A stretch of DNA of 11,449 nucleotides from UM-FILTER-42-14 sp964586055 (GCA_964586055.1 CAZPFX010000025.1:1-11449), one strand, 5' to 3'. Numbered from the stretch's first letter, positions 1 through 6,080 are shown. Translations and numbers: made by a program. Notes: a model not told the origin generated them from the letters alone.

Positions 1-74
1 GCATAAAAACATTATGAAAAAAGCCGTTTACACAAGATTGTTGACAGACCCTAATGAGGGTTTTGGATGATCGC

Positions 75-94
75 GGTGCGGCGGAGGTGGGGTA
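75..94 (+). repeat. GC-rich imperfect direct repeat, left copy
   Basis: This GC-rich block matches 968-987 at 17 of 20 bases, and the two copies bracket the HAD-like gene. In the frame starting at ATG 54 it reads MRVLDDRGAAEVG-stop (stop TAA 93-95). The HAD protein ends with the similar MRLLNLLNVGAAKVE. The frame is closed by a TGA at 42-44, so no intact upstream gene can be called here. It may be the decayed 3' end of a related gene or a dispersed repeat. Confidence 0.55.
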
Positions 95-108
95 AAGAAT
101 AGATCCTG

Positions 109-114
109 TATACT
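109..114 (+). promoter_or_regulatory. -10 box (TATACT) of the HAD-like gene, leaderless
   Basis: TATACT preceded by TG lies 7 bases before ATG 122, so transcription would begin at or next to the start codon. No convincing -35 is visible, since the expected place falls in the GC-rich repeat. There is no Shine-Dalgarno sequence. Confidence 0.55.
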
Positions 115-121
115 GCCAACC

Positions 122-988
122 ATGAATTCATTAGAGAAGCTAGGTAGGCCAGTTAATAGGTTTCTTCAGCAAATTGCGGAAAGTCGTTTTCCAGATTTAA
201 AACAACCCGATGGTCATTCTGCTTTTTTACTTTTGCAGGCAGGGAAAAGAGAGAAGGCGGAGGCCGCAATTGCAAAAGTACTTAGGGAGAAGAACTGGTA
301 TGCGCTTAGGAATAAGAAAGAATTTCTTTTTTATGACAGCATTATAAAACTAATGCTCCTACTTGGCTTACCGATTAATCCTGAGCTATTAAAATCAGTA
401 AAAGAAGCGATCACAAATTCATTTTCTAAAGAAAGCTTGGTACGCGTTACAACATCATCTGGGGATCTCTCTTTATTGGAGGCGATCTGCGCCATCCCGA
501 ATACCACGATATACATCTGGACTGAGGGAAATAAGGAATTTCAAGAAATAAAATTGGAAAGAACGGGAGCAGCTAACATAGTGGAAAATGCTAAGGGCAA
601 AATCCATATTGCAAAAGATAAAGTTTTAGCTCTAGTAGAAATTCTTTCAGCTGTTTTTGATGATGAAGCAACAATCTTATTTGGAGCTGATGACAAGCTG
701 AAGAATATAAGAGATTTAAAAAAGAATCTTTCTGATGGAATCGAAAACTTAGGTCAAATATGCTGCGTTCAAATACAATCTCCTAGAACAAATGGGGAAG
801 AGAAAACACATTCACCACAAGCGTTCTATGATCTAGTTCTCGAATCAAGAAATGCCAACGCTGATGCCAAGATAGTTGTTGTTCTCGACTTTGATGGAGT
901 GGTTTGTGACACCGATGGCGCTTTGCAGGGTGAGGGAACTATGAGGTTGTTAAATCTGTTGAATGTAGGCGCGGCGAAGGTGGAGTAG
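122..988 (+). CDS. HAD-like protein with C-terminal DxDG motif (permuted motif order)
   Basis: A 288-aa protein that I assign loosely to the HAD (haloacid dehalogenase-like) fold, with no specific substrate. The first ~115 residues are helical and Lys-rich and resemble a cap or helical domain. Residues ~130-150 (IYIWTEGNKEFQEIKLERTG) resemble HAD motif II and the helix after it. Residues ~160-170 (GKIHIAKDKV) could supply the motif III lysine. Residues ~183-195 (TILFGADDKLKNI) resemble the acidic motif IV. The nucleophile motif (VVVLDFDGVVCDT, ~residues 250-262), normally at the N-terminus of HAD enzymes, comes last, only about 25 residues from the stop. The protein is therefore either circularly permuted, or it carries a complete set II-IV plus the truncated start of a second HAD domain. 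The last ~15 codons overlap the right copy of a flanking repeat. Start ATG 122 is supported by a -10 box at leaderless spacing. Confidence 0.6.
   Translation: MNSLEKLGRPVNRFLQQIAESRFPDLKQPDGHSAFLLLQAGKREKAEAAIAKVLREKNWYALRNKKEFLFYDSIIKLMLLLGLPINPELLKSVKEAITNSFSKESLVRVTTSSGDLSLLEAICAIPNTTIYIWTEGNKEFQEIKLERTGAANIVENAKGKIHIAKDKVLALVEILSAVFDDEATILFGADDKLKNIRDLKKNLSDGIENLGQICCVQIQSPRTNGEEKTHSPQAFYDLVLESRNANADAKIVVVLDFDGVVCDTDGALQGEGTMRLLNLLNVGAAKVE
968..987 (+). repeat. GC-rich imperfect direct repeat, right copy
   Basis: Matches 75-94 at 17 of 20 bases and encodes the final GAAKVE of the HAD-like protein, ending in its TAG stop (986-988). The similarity extends weakly upstream: AGRTTGTTRA occurs in both at about 36-45 and 943-952. 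The gene's 3' end therefore appears to be repeat-derived. Confidence 0.55.
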
Positions 989-994
989 TAAATC

Positions 995-1025
995 TGGCAC
1001 GAAAAGTGGCACGATTTTGGCATGA
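995..1025 (+). promoter_or_regulatory. Three phased direct repeats TGGCAYGA, candidate Fic operator
   Basis: TGGCACGA occurs at 995-1002 and 1007-1014, and TGGCATGA at 1018-1025. The spacing is 12 and 11 bases, about one helical turn, so the copies face the same side of the DNA. The third copy ends exactly where the -10 box TATAAT begins. This is the layout of a cooperative repressor site. The adjacent Fic protein carries a C-terminal winged helix, so autoregulation is a reasonable inference. Confidence 0.6.
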
Positions 1026-1031
1026 TATAAT
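1023..1031 (+). promoter_or_regulatory. Extended -10 promoter of fic, leaderless
   Basis: TGA followed by consensus TATAAT (1026-1031) is an extended -10 element. ATG 1038 starts 7 bases after the last base of the box, so the mRNA is predicted to start at the A of the start codon. No good -35 is seen, as is usual for extended -10 promoters. The operator repeats occupy that space. Confidence 0.7.
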
Positions 1032-1037
1032 TGGAAT

Positions 1038-2087
1038 ATGTATCAACCAAAGTTCACGATTACACCAAAAATTAACTCTCAGATCGCTGAAATAGAGCGG
1101 TTGAAGTTTGTAGTTGGGCAAGCAGCTATTTTGCCAGAATTGGCCGTGCAATTACGCTTTAGAGCCACGGTTGAGGCCGTTCATAGCTCGACATCCATCG
1201 AAGGGAATCCACTCAGCGAGCTGCAAGTGCGAAAAATGCTGCAAGGAAAAATTATTACGGCGCCAGACTATGCTATTCAGGAAGTTTTAAATTATAAGAG
1301 GGGTCTTGACTGGGTCGGTAAAAAAAACAGATTCAAGAGTGATTTGACCGCAGAAGAAATCTTGGAGTTGCATAAAATAGTCACAGATAAATTGTTGCCA
1401 CAGGAAAAATCAGGGTCTTGGCGACCAGGAGACGTCTACGTCATAGATGAAATCCGAGGTCAAGAAATTATCCAGTACACCGGGCTGGAGGCGAAGCGCG
1501 TGCCGGGGCTGGTGAAAAGCTTCCTAAAATGGATTTCTGTTCAGCTCGAGGAGTCACTTCATCCAGTTTTAGCAGCCGGGTTGGCACATTTTCTGTTCGT
1601 TTCAATTCATCCGTTTTCTGATGGAAATGGCAGAGCGACTCGACTCCTGACTTATTATTTTCTCAAAAAATGGGGTTATGATTTTCGAGATTCACTCTCA
1701 CTAGATGGCTACTACCTGCAGAATCGCCAAGCCTATTACGACTCTCTCAGTCTCGGAGCTACTTTTGATGATCGCATTGAGGCCGACTTAACACCTTTTC
1801 TTAGCTTCTTTGTTCGGGGTTTTCTAGAAACTGCAACTAATCTAAGCCAGTACATTAAACTTGGTAAGCCAATTAAGAATGGAGGCAAGCCAGTAAGACT
1901 AGACGCTGATGAAATGGCCATTTTAGATTATGTTTATCAGTTTGGATCTATCTCGATTGGTGAAGTGATAGAAATTTTATCTCTGCCAAAGAGAACATCT
2001 CAGCGACGAATCATGGCGTTAGTTGATAAAAATGTGTTGAGAGTCGTTGGAAAAGGGCCGGCGGTGAGGTATGAGCTTAAACGGTAA
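1038..2087 (+). CDS. fic: Fic family protein AMP-transferase with N-terminal inhibitory motif and C-terminal winged helix
   Basis: A 349-aa Fic/DOC-family enzyme. Such proteins usually transfer AMP from ATP to a hydroxyl side chain of a target protein. Residues ~30-60 contain S51-T-S-I-E55-G56, matching the (S/T)xxxE(G/N) inhibitory helix. Because it lies N-terminal to the Fic core this is a class II Fic, whose Glu normally blocks productive ATP binding. The catalytic loop at 191-202 is complete: HPFSDGNGRATR, with H191, D195, N197, R199 and R202. The core ends near residue 265. Residues ~288-349 (LDADEMAILDYVYQFG..., then SIGEVIEILSLPKRTSQRR) look like a winged helix with a recognition helix rich in Arg/Ser. 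The full layout is typical of bacterial Fic-wHTH proteins of 330-390 aa. It has its own promoter with phased repeats. Its 3' end overlaps a convergent pseudogene by 11 bases. The target is unknown. Confidence 0.92.
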   Translation: MYQPKFTITPKINSQIAEIERLKFVVGQAAILPELAVQLRFRATVEAVHSSTSIEGNPLSELQVRKMLQGKIITAPDYAIQEVLNYKRGLDWVGKKNRFKSDLTAEEILELHKIVTDKLLPQEKSGSWRPGDVYVIDEIRGQEIIQYTGLEAKRVPGLVKSFLKWISVQLEESLHPVLAAGLAHFLFVSIHPFSDGNGRATRLLTYYFLKKWGYDFRDSLSLDGYYLQNRQAYYDSLSLGATFDDRIEADLTPFLSFFVRGFLETATNLSQYIKLGKPIKNGGKPVRLDADEMAILDYVYQFGSISIGEVIEILSLPKRTSQRRIMALVDKNVLRVVGKGPAVRYELKR

Positions 2088-2471
2088 TTTGTATCTTGAG
2101 TCTTTGTTCTAGTTTTTCTTTCATTAAAGCAGTTGTTTCACCAGCTACGTGAACCTCAAATACAGGAATTTTTTTATTTCTGGCTTTATTAATAGCCAGA
2201 CTTAAGTCGCCAGGGCTAGATAAAGTACTACTGCTTGAGCATATAACGAGATCGTAATCTCCTGATTCGATCATCTCTTCGGCTTTTACAACTGTTGTTG
2301 GAGAACTATCCGGAGTACTTATCCCATATTTAGATATGACTTCTTTTACGACTCCTGGGTATGTGAATCAAGTCCGATAATGAGTACATTAATGGGGCGT
2401 GAGACGAGTGTCTCTTTGGGAGGGGTAGCTGGTTTAAATAGTCCCATTTCAGATCTGGGTATGCTTGCCAT
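2077..2471 (-). pseudogene. Frameshifted Rossmann/receiver-like protein gene
   Basis: Reading leftward from ATG 2471, the first part is MASIPRSEMGLFKPATPP... then NVLIIGLDSHTQES-stop. From about 2360 a second frame continues with YPGVVKEVISKYGI... to the TAA at 2077. Joining them with one added base near 2360-2370 gives a ~130-aa alpha/beta protein with strands INVLIIGLDS, DYDLVICSSSS and KIPVFEVHVAG, ending KLKIQITV-like. This resembles a flavodoxin or receiver fold, but I do not recognise the family. No slippery heptamer is visible at the junction, so programmed -1 frameshifting is unlikely. It is a mutation or an assembly error. The downstream piece alone (2077-2274) could be mistaken for a 65-aa gene. 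Its 3' end overlaps the fic stop, tail to tail. Confidence 0.65.
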
Positions 2472-2480
2472 AATATCGAA

Positions 2481-2508
2481 ATTATAATGAATATCGTCTT
2501 ATAGTCAA
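2481..2508 (-). promoter_or_regulatory. Promoter of the frameshifted gene (TTGACT-16-TATAAT)
   Basis: On the minus strand the -35 TTGACT is at 2508-2503, followed by a 16-bp spacer and a consensus -10 TATAAT at 2486-2481. The ATG is 9 bases further on at 2471. A 7-bp direct repeat (AATATCG on the + strand, 2472-2478 and 2490-2496, 18-base period) brackets the -10 box and could be an operator. The intact promoter suggests the gene was lost recently or that the frameshift is an error. Confidence 0.65.
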
Positions 2509-2573
2509 TACTATAAACAATTTCTGGTAGTCATATTGAAGATGATGAGAATTATTTTCATTGCTCGTAACTG

Positions 2574-2579
2574 TATAAT
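2574..2579 (+). promoter_or_regulatory. -10 box TATAAT ahead of a small remnant
   Basis: A consensus TATAAT preceded by CTG, ending 7 bases before ATG 2587. This is the same leaderless geometry as at the intact genes in the window. No clear -35 is present. Confidence 0.4.
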
Positions 2580-2586
2580 CCCACCC

Positions 2587-2759
2587 ATGTCTCAAAGACG
2601 TCGCAAAAAACTCACAAACCCTATCGCTTACTGGAATGGCAAAAAGGAGTGGAACGGTTCTTGTTGATAGGCAGGAGCTGATGATGTGGATTTTGGAGTT
2701 TGGGGGCGGGTGAACTCGCCAAACTTTCGAGTAGATTTGATTTTGCAATCTGTGTATAA
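2587..2759 (+). pseudogene. Small frame-broken gene remnant
   Basis: ATG 2587 opens MSQRRRKKLTNPIAYWNGKK, which stops at TGA 2665-2667 as a 26-aa ORF. If one A is removed from the A5 run at 2641-2645, translation continues as GTVLVDRQELMMWILEFGGG to a TGA near 2710. If one G is also removed from the G-rich run near 2701-2710, it continues as GELAKLSSRFDFAICV to TAA 2757-2759. Two homopolymer errors therefore separate this stretch from a ~56-aa basic protein. I do not recognise it. The start has a good -10 at leaderless spacing. The end overlaps the next gene's -10 box. It could also be noncoding, and the evidence is only reading-frame continuity. Confidence 0.35.
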
Positions 2760-2775
2760 TTTTCCCCATAAGGAA
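2755..2775 (+). promoter_or_regulatory. -10 box TATAAT and Shine-Dalgarno AAGGAA of the 448-aa gene
   Basis: TATAAT (2755-2760) has only a weak possible -35 (TAGATT, 2732-2737, 17-bp spacer). AAGGAA (2770-2775) sits 7 bases before ATG 2783. This is one of the few genes here with a short leader and a recognisable ribosome binding site, and it fixes the start. Confidence 0.6.
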
Positions 2776-2782
2776 TCTGAAT

Positions 2783-4129
2783 ATGACGACACCTGAAACA
2801 CAACAAAATAGGGTAGAAGATGGTGATTCCCAGAATAGAGCTAAGAAAGCGATGGGTATACTTAATCGGCTTCTTAATCCAAAATTCGATGCAGTAGAGT
2901 ATGCAGAAAATGAGTATGAGGCATCCTTAGAAAGAAGTAAGCCAGAGCTTGTTGATGATCCAGAGCCTCATGACGCAGGTCAAGAGACCTTGAGTGATGA
3001 CGAACTTTTTATTCGAGAGGATCAGCGAGCGTTGAATGAGTTTCTCAATTCTACTGGTAAGGTTTTAGAGGGTTCCACAGATTTTCTTATTCCCAGTGCG
3101 CGCATGCAGTACGACAGAGCGCCAGAAGCTGGAATTACTCGTTATCTTATTGCTGAAAGGCTGGATAGCGAGGGAAAAGATGGTCGACTAGAGTCTCCAG
3201 CAGATCCTATTGACTGGAGTGAGCTTCGTCTAACAGCGAGGACAGCATTAGTTCGTCGGTTGGGAGATCTTGAGCTTCATCATCTCATTAAGTCGATGCC
3301 ATCGATAGACTATCACCAGATGGGTTCTGAACTACTTAAAGCCTACCCAAGCTTGGGAGCTAATTATAAAGGTCCGAGCCCAATGAACTCGCATATGTAT
3401 GCGCTCAGTGGCGCGTATACAGATCGTGATGTTCCGTTAAGAGAGCTTGGCTCTGATCTAGATAACAATGAAAAGAGACAAACACTCGAAGAGACAAGAG
3501 AAGTGTTTGTGGGAGGGTTTAATTTAGTCTTTCGATACTTTTTGAATAATGGTGATATTGCCGGAGCACTTGACCATTATGATTATTACAAGAACCACAT
3601 TAAGGTGGATGATATTGATACTTCACATTTGTCAGAGGAGTATTTCTTACTAGTATATTCTGGGCTTATTGAGAGATCACCTTCAAGTGCAGCTGATTTA
3701 GCAAGGTCGTTGAAAAAGAGCGGAGTTGATTTGTATACTGTCGGTTCTAAAGATCGTTCTGATGCCGTGAGATTGTGGCAATCAAGAGAGCAAGTCGGTC
3801 AGGAGGCTGAGATGCTTCAACTTTTTAGGTTTGTTAAGAGCTTTTTGGATAAAGGAGAAATTCCTGTTATAGGAACTAAGGAAAGTGCAGAGCTTGGCAG
3901 AGTTGAGTCAGGTTTACAGAGTCTCAAGTATTTCTTTGGTGGGTCTGAAAATGATTCTGAAAGACTTGACAGATCATTGCTTATTGATACATGCATTTTT
4001 GCAATTAATACTATTCGATATCATCAAGATTCTTTTAAAAACAACGACTCGTTGCTTGCTTATGTAAAAGAAATGTGGAAAGAAGGCTTGGAGCCAGCAA
4101 ATAGATATATCAGAAAATATCTAAAGTAG
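2783..4129 (+). CDS. Uncharacterised, probably helical protein of 448 aa
   Basis: I do not recognise this protein. Its first ~85 residues are strongly acidic and low in hydrophobics, so likely disordered, with a possible helix at MGILNRLLNPKFDAVEYAENEY. From ~residue 85 on it looks alpha-helical. Around residues 225-330, consecutive helix pairs (for example FVGGFNLVFRYFLNNGDIAG, then HYDYYKNHIKVDD and EEYFLLVYSGLIERSPSSA) suggest an alpha-solenoid of TPR/PPR-like character, without a clear repeat consensus. There is no signal peptide or membrane segment, so it is probably cytosolic. It is transcribed alone from a -10 with a Shine-Dalgarno sequence. It ends 21 bases before the convergent transporter gene. 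A scaffold or binding role is only a guess from the fold. Confidence 0.75.
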   Translation: MTTPETQQNRVEDGDSQNRAKKAMGILNRLLNPKFDAVEYAENEYEASLERSKPELVDDPEPHDAGQETLSDDELFIREDQRALNEFLNSTGKVLEGSTDFLIPSARMQYDRAPEAGITRYLIAERLDSEGKDGRLESPADPIDWSELRLTARTALVRRLGDLELHHLIKSMPSIDYHQMGSELLKAYPSLGANYKGPSPMNSHMYALSGAYTDRDVPLRELGSDLDNNEKRQTLEETREVFVGGFNLVFRYFLNNGDIAGALDHYDYYKNHIKVDDIDTSHLSEEYFLLVYSGLIERSPSSAADLARSLKKSGVDLYTVGSKDRSDAVRLWQSREQVGQEAEMLQLFRFVKSFLDKGEIPVIGTKESAELGRVESGLQSLKYFFGGSENDSERLDRSLLIDTCIFAINTIRYHQDSFKNNDSLLAYVKEMWKEGLEPANRYIRKYLK

Positions 4130-4136
4130 ATCTAAA

Positions 4137-4156
4137 TTGTAGGAAACCCTCTACAA
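4137..4156. terminator. Weak bidirectional hairpin between convergent genes
   Basis: TTGTAG (4137-4142), an 8-base loop and CTACAA (4151-4156) form a 6-bp perfect stem in the gap between two convergent genes. No strong U-tract follows on either strand. The right arm begins in the transporter stop codon. It might weakly separate the two transcripts. Confidence 0.25.
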
Positions 4157-5479
4157 ATACCTCCACCACAGCACCCCAAAAGTCACCAAACTATTAATAA
4201 GAATGATCGGCATGGCGAGTTTTAGATAATGACCGAAGCTGGTTTTGTAGCCTTCTTTTTCCGCTTGGCCAAAAATAATGACGTTGCAGGCCGCAGCGAT
4301 GGGGGAGCCAGCGCCACCGATACTGGTGCCAAGATTTAGAGCCCACCATAAAGGATAGACAGAGATGCCGGCTGCTTGCATGGCCTGAATGGCGCCAACC
4401 ATGGTGATGTTGTATGGGACGTTATCGATGAAAGTTGACAAGAGCGCGGAACCGGTAGCGATCAGAAATGCCAAGACTACGTCGCTACCATGCGAGAGGG
4501 TGACCAAGCTTCTGCCCAACAGTTCAATGACTTGGGTGAACTCCAGCGCGCCAACGACGACAAAAAGACCCATAAAGAAAAAGATGATTTCCCAGTCGAT
4601 TAATTGCTTAAAAACCACGTGTGGCTTGCGGTGAAATAAAAGCATAGCGAAGAATGCAGAACCGAGGGCGATGGTCGCATTGTCTAAAGTAATACCAGTT
4701 TTACTAAAAATATATTCTTTTGAGATCATCAGAATGATCGCGAGAACAAGAATTGGGGTGCCACGGTAGAGCACCCTCATATTTTTCAAAGCAGAGGCTG
4801 GCTTGTAGAGAGCGACGTCAGATTTTTTTACTTTGACTTTAGAGAGAGGTTTTCTGAAAATAATCAAAGAATAAATTGTCGTGATTACTGATAATAAAAG
4901 CACGATTAGGCCAGAATTACTGAGCACTTCCATGAAACCTAATCCCACTGTTTTCGCCTGGTAATAGGTGGTCGGGTCGGAAATTGGAGTCATAGCACCG
5001 CCTAAATTTGCCATCATAACTAGGATAAAAAGATAAGGTAGATAAGGAAGTTTCAGCGAGCGTACCAAGATTAGGACGATGGGAGTGATGATGAGGACGG
5101 CGGGAATGTTTGAGAAAAAGGCTGTCATAAATAGGGTGAGATAGCCGATGACGATGAGGAGGAGGTGGGGGTTGCCGCGGACTTTTTTGACCAGCCAAAT
5201 GGCCATGGCTTCAAAGAGGCCGGAGTCGCGGACGATGCCGACCAGCATCATCATGCCGATGACGAAAAAGAGGATATCTAAATTGTGGCTGATGAAGCTG
5301 AAAGCGTTTTCTTGGGAGGTGTGGCTGGCAGTTTTAAAAACCTGCATGAGGATAAGGAAGACGGCGCCGAGCATCGAGACGATGACTTTATTGAGTTTTT
5401 CGCTGATGAGGTAGTAATAAACGATCGAGAGAACCGCGAGTGAGAGGAGGGAGAAGAAGGACAGGCCGAGGTCTAGCAT
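4151..5479 (-). CDS. ArsB/NhaD-type (ion transporter superfamily) membrane permease
   Basis: A 442-aa polytopic inner-membrane protein with about 11-12 hydrophobic segments. Members of this superfamily (ArsB, NhaD, SLC13/P-protein type) move anions such as arsenite or dicarboxylates, or exchange Na+ for H+. The internal duplication typical of the family is visible. The first half has TAFFSNIPAVLIITPI (~119-134) and NLGGAMTPISDPTTYY (~158-173). The second has STFIDNVPYNITMVGAI (~348-364) and NLGTSIGGAGSPIAAACNVI (~382-401). The paired SN(I/V)P and Gly-rich hairpin motifs form the substrate site in relatives. A charged cytosolic loop (~205-240, KPLSKVKVKKSD) joins the halves. The substrate cannot be read from sequence. 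It starts 6 bases after the CBS-protein gene without a Shine-Dalgarno sequence, so translation is probably coupled to that gene. Confidence 0.85.
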   Translation of the reverse strand: MLDLGLSFFSLLSLAVLSIVYYYLISEKLNKVIVSMLGAVFLILMQVFKTASHTSQENAFSFISHNLDILFFVIGMMMLVGIVRDSGLFEAMAIWLVKKVRGNPHLLLIVIGYLTLFMTAFFSNIPAVLIITPIVLILVRSLKLPYLPYLFILVMMANLGGAMTPISDPTTYYQAKTVGLGFMEVLSNSGLIVLLLSVITTIYSLIIFRKPLSKVKVKKSDVALYKPASALKNMRVLYRGTPILVLAIILMISKEYIFSKTGITLDNATIALGSAFFAMLLFHRKPHVVFKQLIDWEIIFFFMGLFVVVGALEFTQVIELLGRSLVTLSHGSDVVLAFLIATGSALLSTFIDNVPYNITMVGAIQAMQAAGISVYPLWWALNLGTSIGGAGSPIAAACNVIIFGQAEKEGYKTSFGHYLKLAMPIILINSLVTFGVLWWRYL

Positions 5480-5485
5480 AGGCAG

Positions 5486-5947
5486 TTAAAAGTATCCTTT
5501 GAGGCGCATGCCATAGGCAAGGGCTTTTTTAATTTCGCTTCTGGTGATGATGCCGACGAGTTTGTTTTTTTCAATGACGGGGACAATGTAGAGGTCGTTT
5601 TTTAGAAAATCAGCGGTGACGGCCATGATGTTGTCGTGAAGGCCGACGGTGACGAAGTCGCGGCGCATATGTTTCGAGACGGGGTCATTCTCAATGGCTT
5701 CGCAACTTTCGGTAAAAAAGCCGCGCCTATACATGGCGGATGCCATCTGGACGTTGTTCTTAAATTGCCTCGGGATAGTGGCACCGGCGATGTCTTGGAT
5801 GGCGAGGACGCCGACGACTTTTGAGTCTTTGTCGATGACGACGAGGCCGTTAATCTTTCTGTGGATGATGGTGCTTAATGCATCGCGAATGGAAACGTCT
5901 TCGCGGATGGTGACTGGATCCGGGTGGTAGAGTTCGTGAATGAGCAT
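5486..5947 (-). CDS. CBS-domain pair protein
   Basis: A 153-aa cytosolic protein made of two CBS domains (a Bateman module), a fold that typically binds adenine nucleotides and regulates a partner. CBS1 covers residues ~8-58 (PVTIREDVSIRDALSTIIH, then INGLVVIDKDSKVVGVLAIQDI). A linker at ~60-88 contains MASAMYRRGFFTES. CBS2 covers ~92-148 (DFVTVGLHDNIMAVTADFL, then DLYIVPVIEKNKLVGIITRS). No other domain is present. It is the first gene of a two-gene operon with the ArsB/NhaD-type transporter 6 bases downstream. A plausible inference is that it gates or senses for that transporter, as CBS modules do when fused to CLC and MgtE channels. Start ATG 5947 fits a -10 box 6 bases upstream. Confidence 0.88.
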   Translation of the reverse strand: MLIHELYHPDPVTIREDVSIRDALSTIIHRKINGLVVIDKDSKVVGVLAIQDIAGATIPRQFKNNVQMASAMYRRGFFTESCEAIENDPVSKHMRRDFVTVGLHDNIMAVTADFLKNDLYIVPVIEKNKLVGIITRSEIKKALAYGMRLKGYF

Positions 5948-5953
5948 GTGTTT

Positions 5954-5983
5954 AGTTTACTGGAAAAGGGAGAGGTGTGGCAA
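5954..5983 (-). promoter_or_regulatory. Leaderless promoter of the CBS-transporter operon
   Basis: On the minus strand the -35 TTGCCA is at 5983-5978, followed by an 18-bp spacer and the -10 TAAACT at 5959-5954. Six bases separate the box from ATG 5947, so transcription starts at about the start codon. The region lies back to back with the toxin-antitoxin control region. Confidence 0.6.
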
Positions 5984-6044
5984 TCGACATATTTTTATAA
6001 ATTCAGCGGTTTGTAATCGACGTATTCGTGTAAATTCAGCGGTT
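5982..6044 (+). repeat. Tandem direct repeat, 33-bp period, upstream of the antitoxin
   Basis: Two 30-bp copies, 5982-6011 and 6015-6044, match at 26 of 30 bases. Both begin AATCGAC and end TAAATTCAGCGGTT. The second copy runs into the -35 box (6043-6048) of the toxin-antitoxin promoter. The left copy is next to the divergent CBS-operon -35 at 5978-5983. This placement suggests protein binding sites or a recent local duplication. Confidence 0.6.
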
Positions 6045-6071
6045 GAAAAAATCACCTACAATGTATATACT
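6043..6071 (+). promoter_or_regulatory. Promoter of the toxin-antitoxin operon (TTGAAA-17-TATACT)
   Basis: The -35 TTGAAA (6043-6048), an optimal 17-bp spacer and the -10 TATACT (6066-6071) precede ATG 6079 by 7 bases, which gives a leaderless mRNA. A longer reading frame begins at TTG 6043, but that codon is part of the -35 box, so 6079 is the real start. Confidence 0.75.
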
Positions 6072-6080
6072 AAGTAGTAT
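6067..6080. promoter_or_regulatory. Palindromic operator ATACTA-AG-TAGTAT
   Basis: A perfect 6-bp inverted repeat with a 2-bp centre overlaps the last five bases of the -10 box and the first two bases of the antitoxin start codon. Ribbon-helix-helix antitoxins of the RelB/DinJ class bind short palindromes at this position and repress their own operon. Binding here would block RNA polymerase directly. Confidence 0.65.

Noticed and set aside
958..964. Integron attC-like core GTTGAAT (fits GTTRRRY) near the HAD gene end
   Set aside because: A single degenerate 7-mer with no paired site or folded attC structure. Chance expectation is high.
2350..2375. Programmed -1 frameshift in the Rossmann-like gene
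   Set aside because: No X XXY YYZ slippery heptamer and no evident stimulatory hairpin at the junction. A mutation or sequence error is simpler.
4389..5414. Open frames on the + strand across the transporter gene
   Set aside because: They lie opposite a clear membrane protein, lack promoters at the correct distance and have translations with no family character. They are antisense shadows.
5982..6044. Minimal CRISPR-like repeat
   Set aside because: Only two imperfect copies with a 3-bp gap between them, no spacers and no cas genes. It is a tandem repeat in a promoter region.
6043..6078. TTG start giving the antitoxin 12 extra N-terminal residues
   Set aside because: TTG 6043 is the first part of a TTGAAA -35 box at ideal spacing to TATACT, so this stretch is promoter. 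The ribbon-helix-helix strand begins at ATG 6079.
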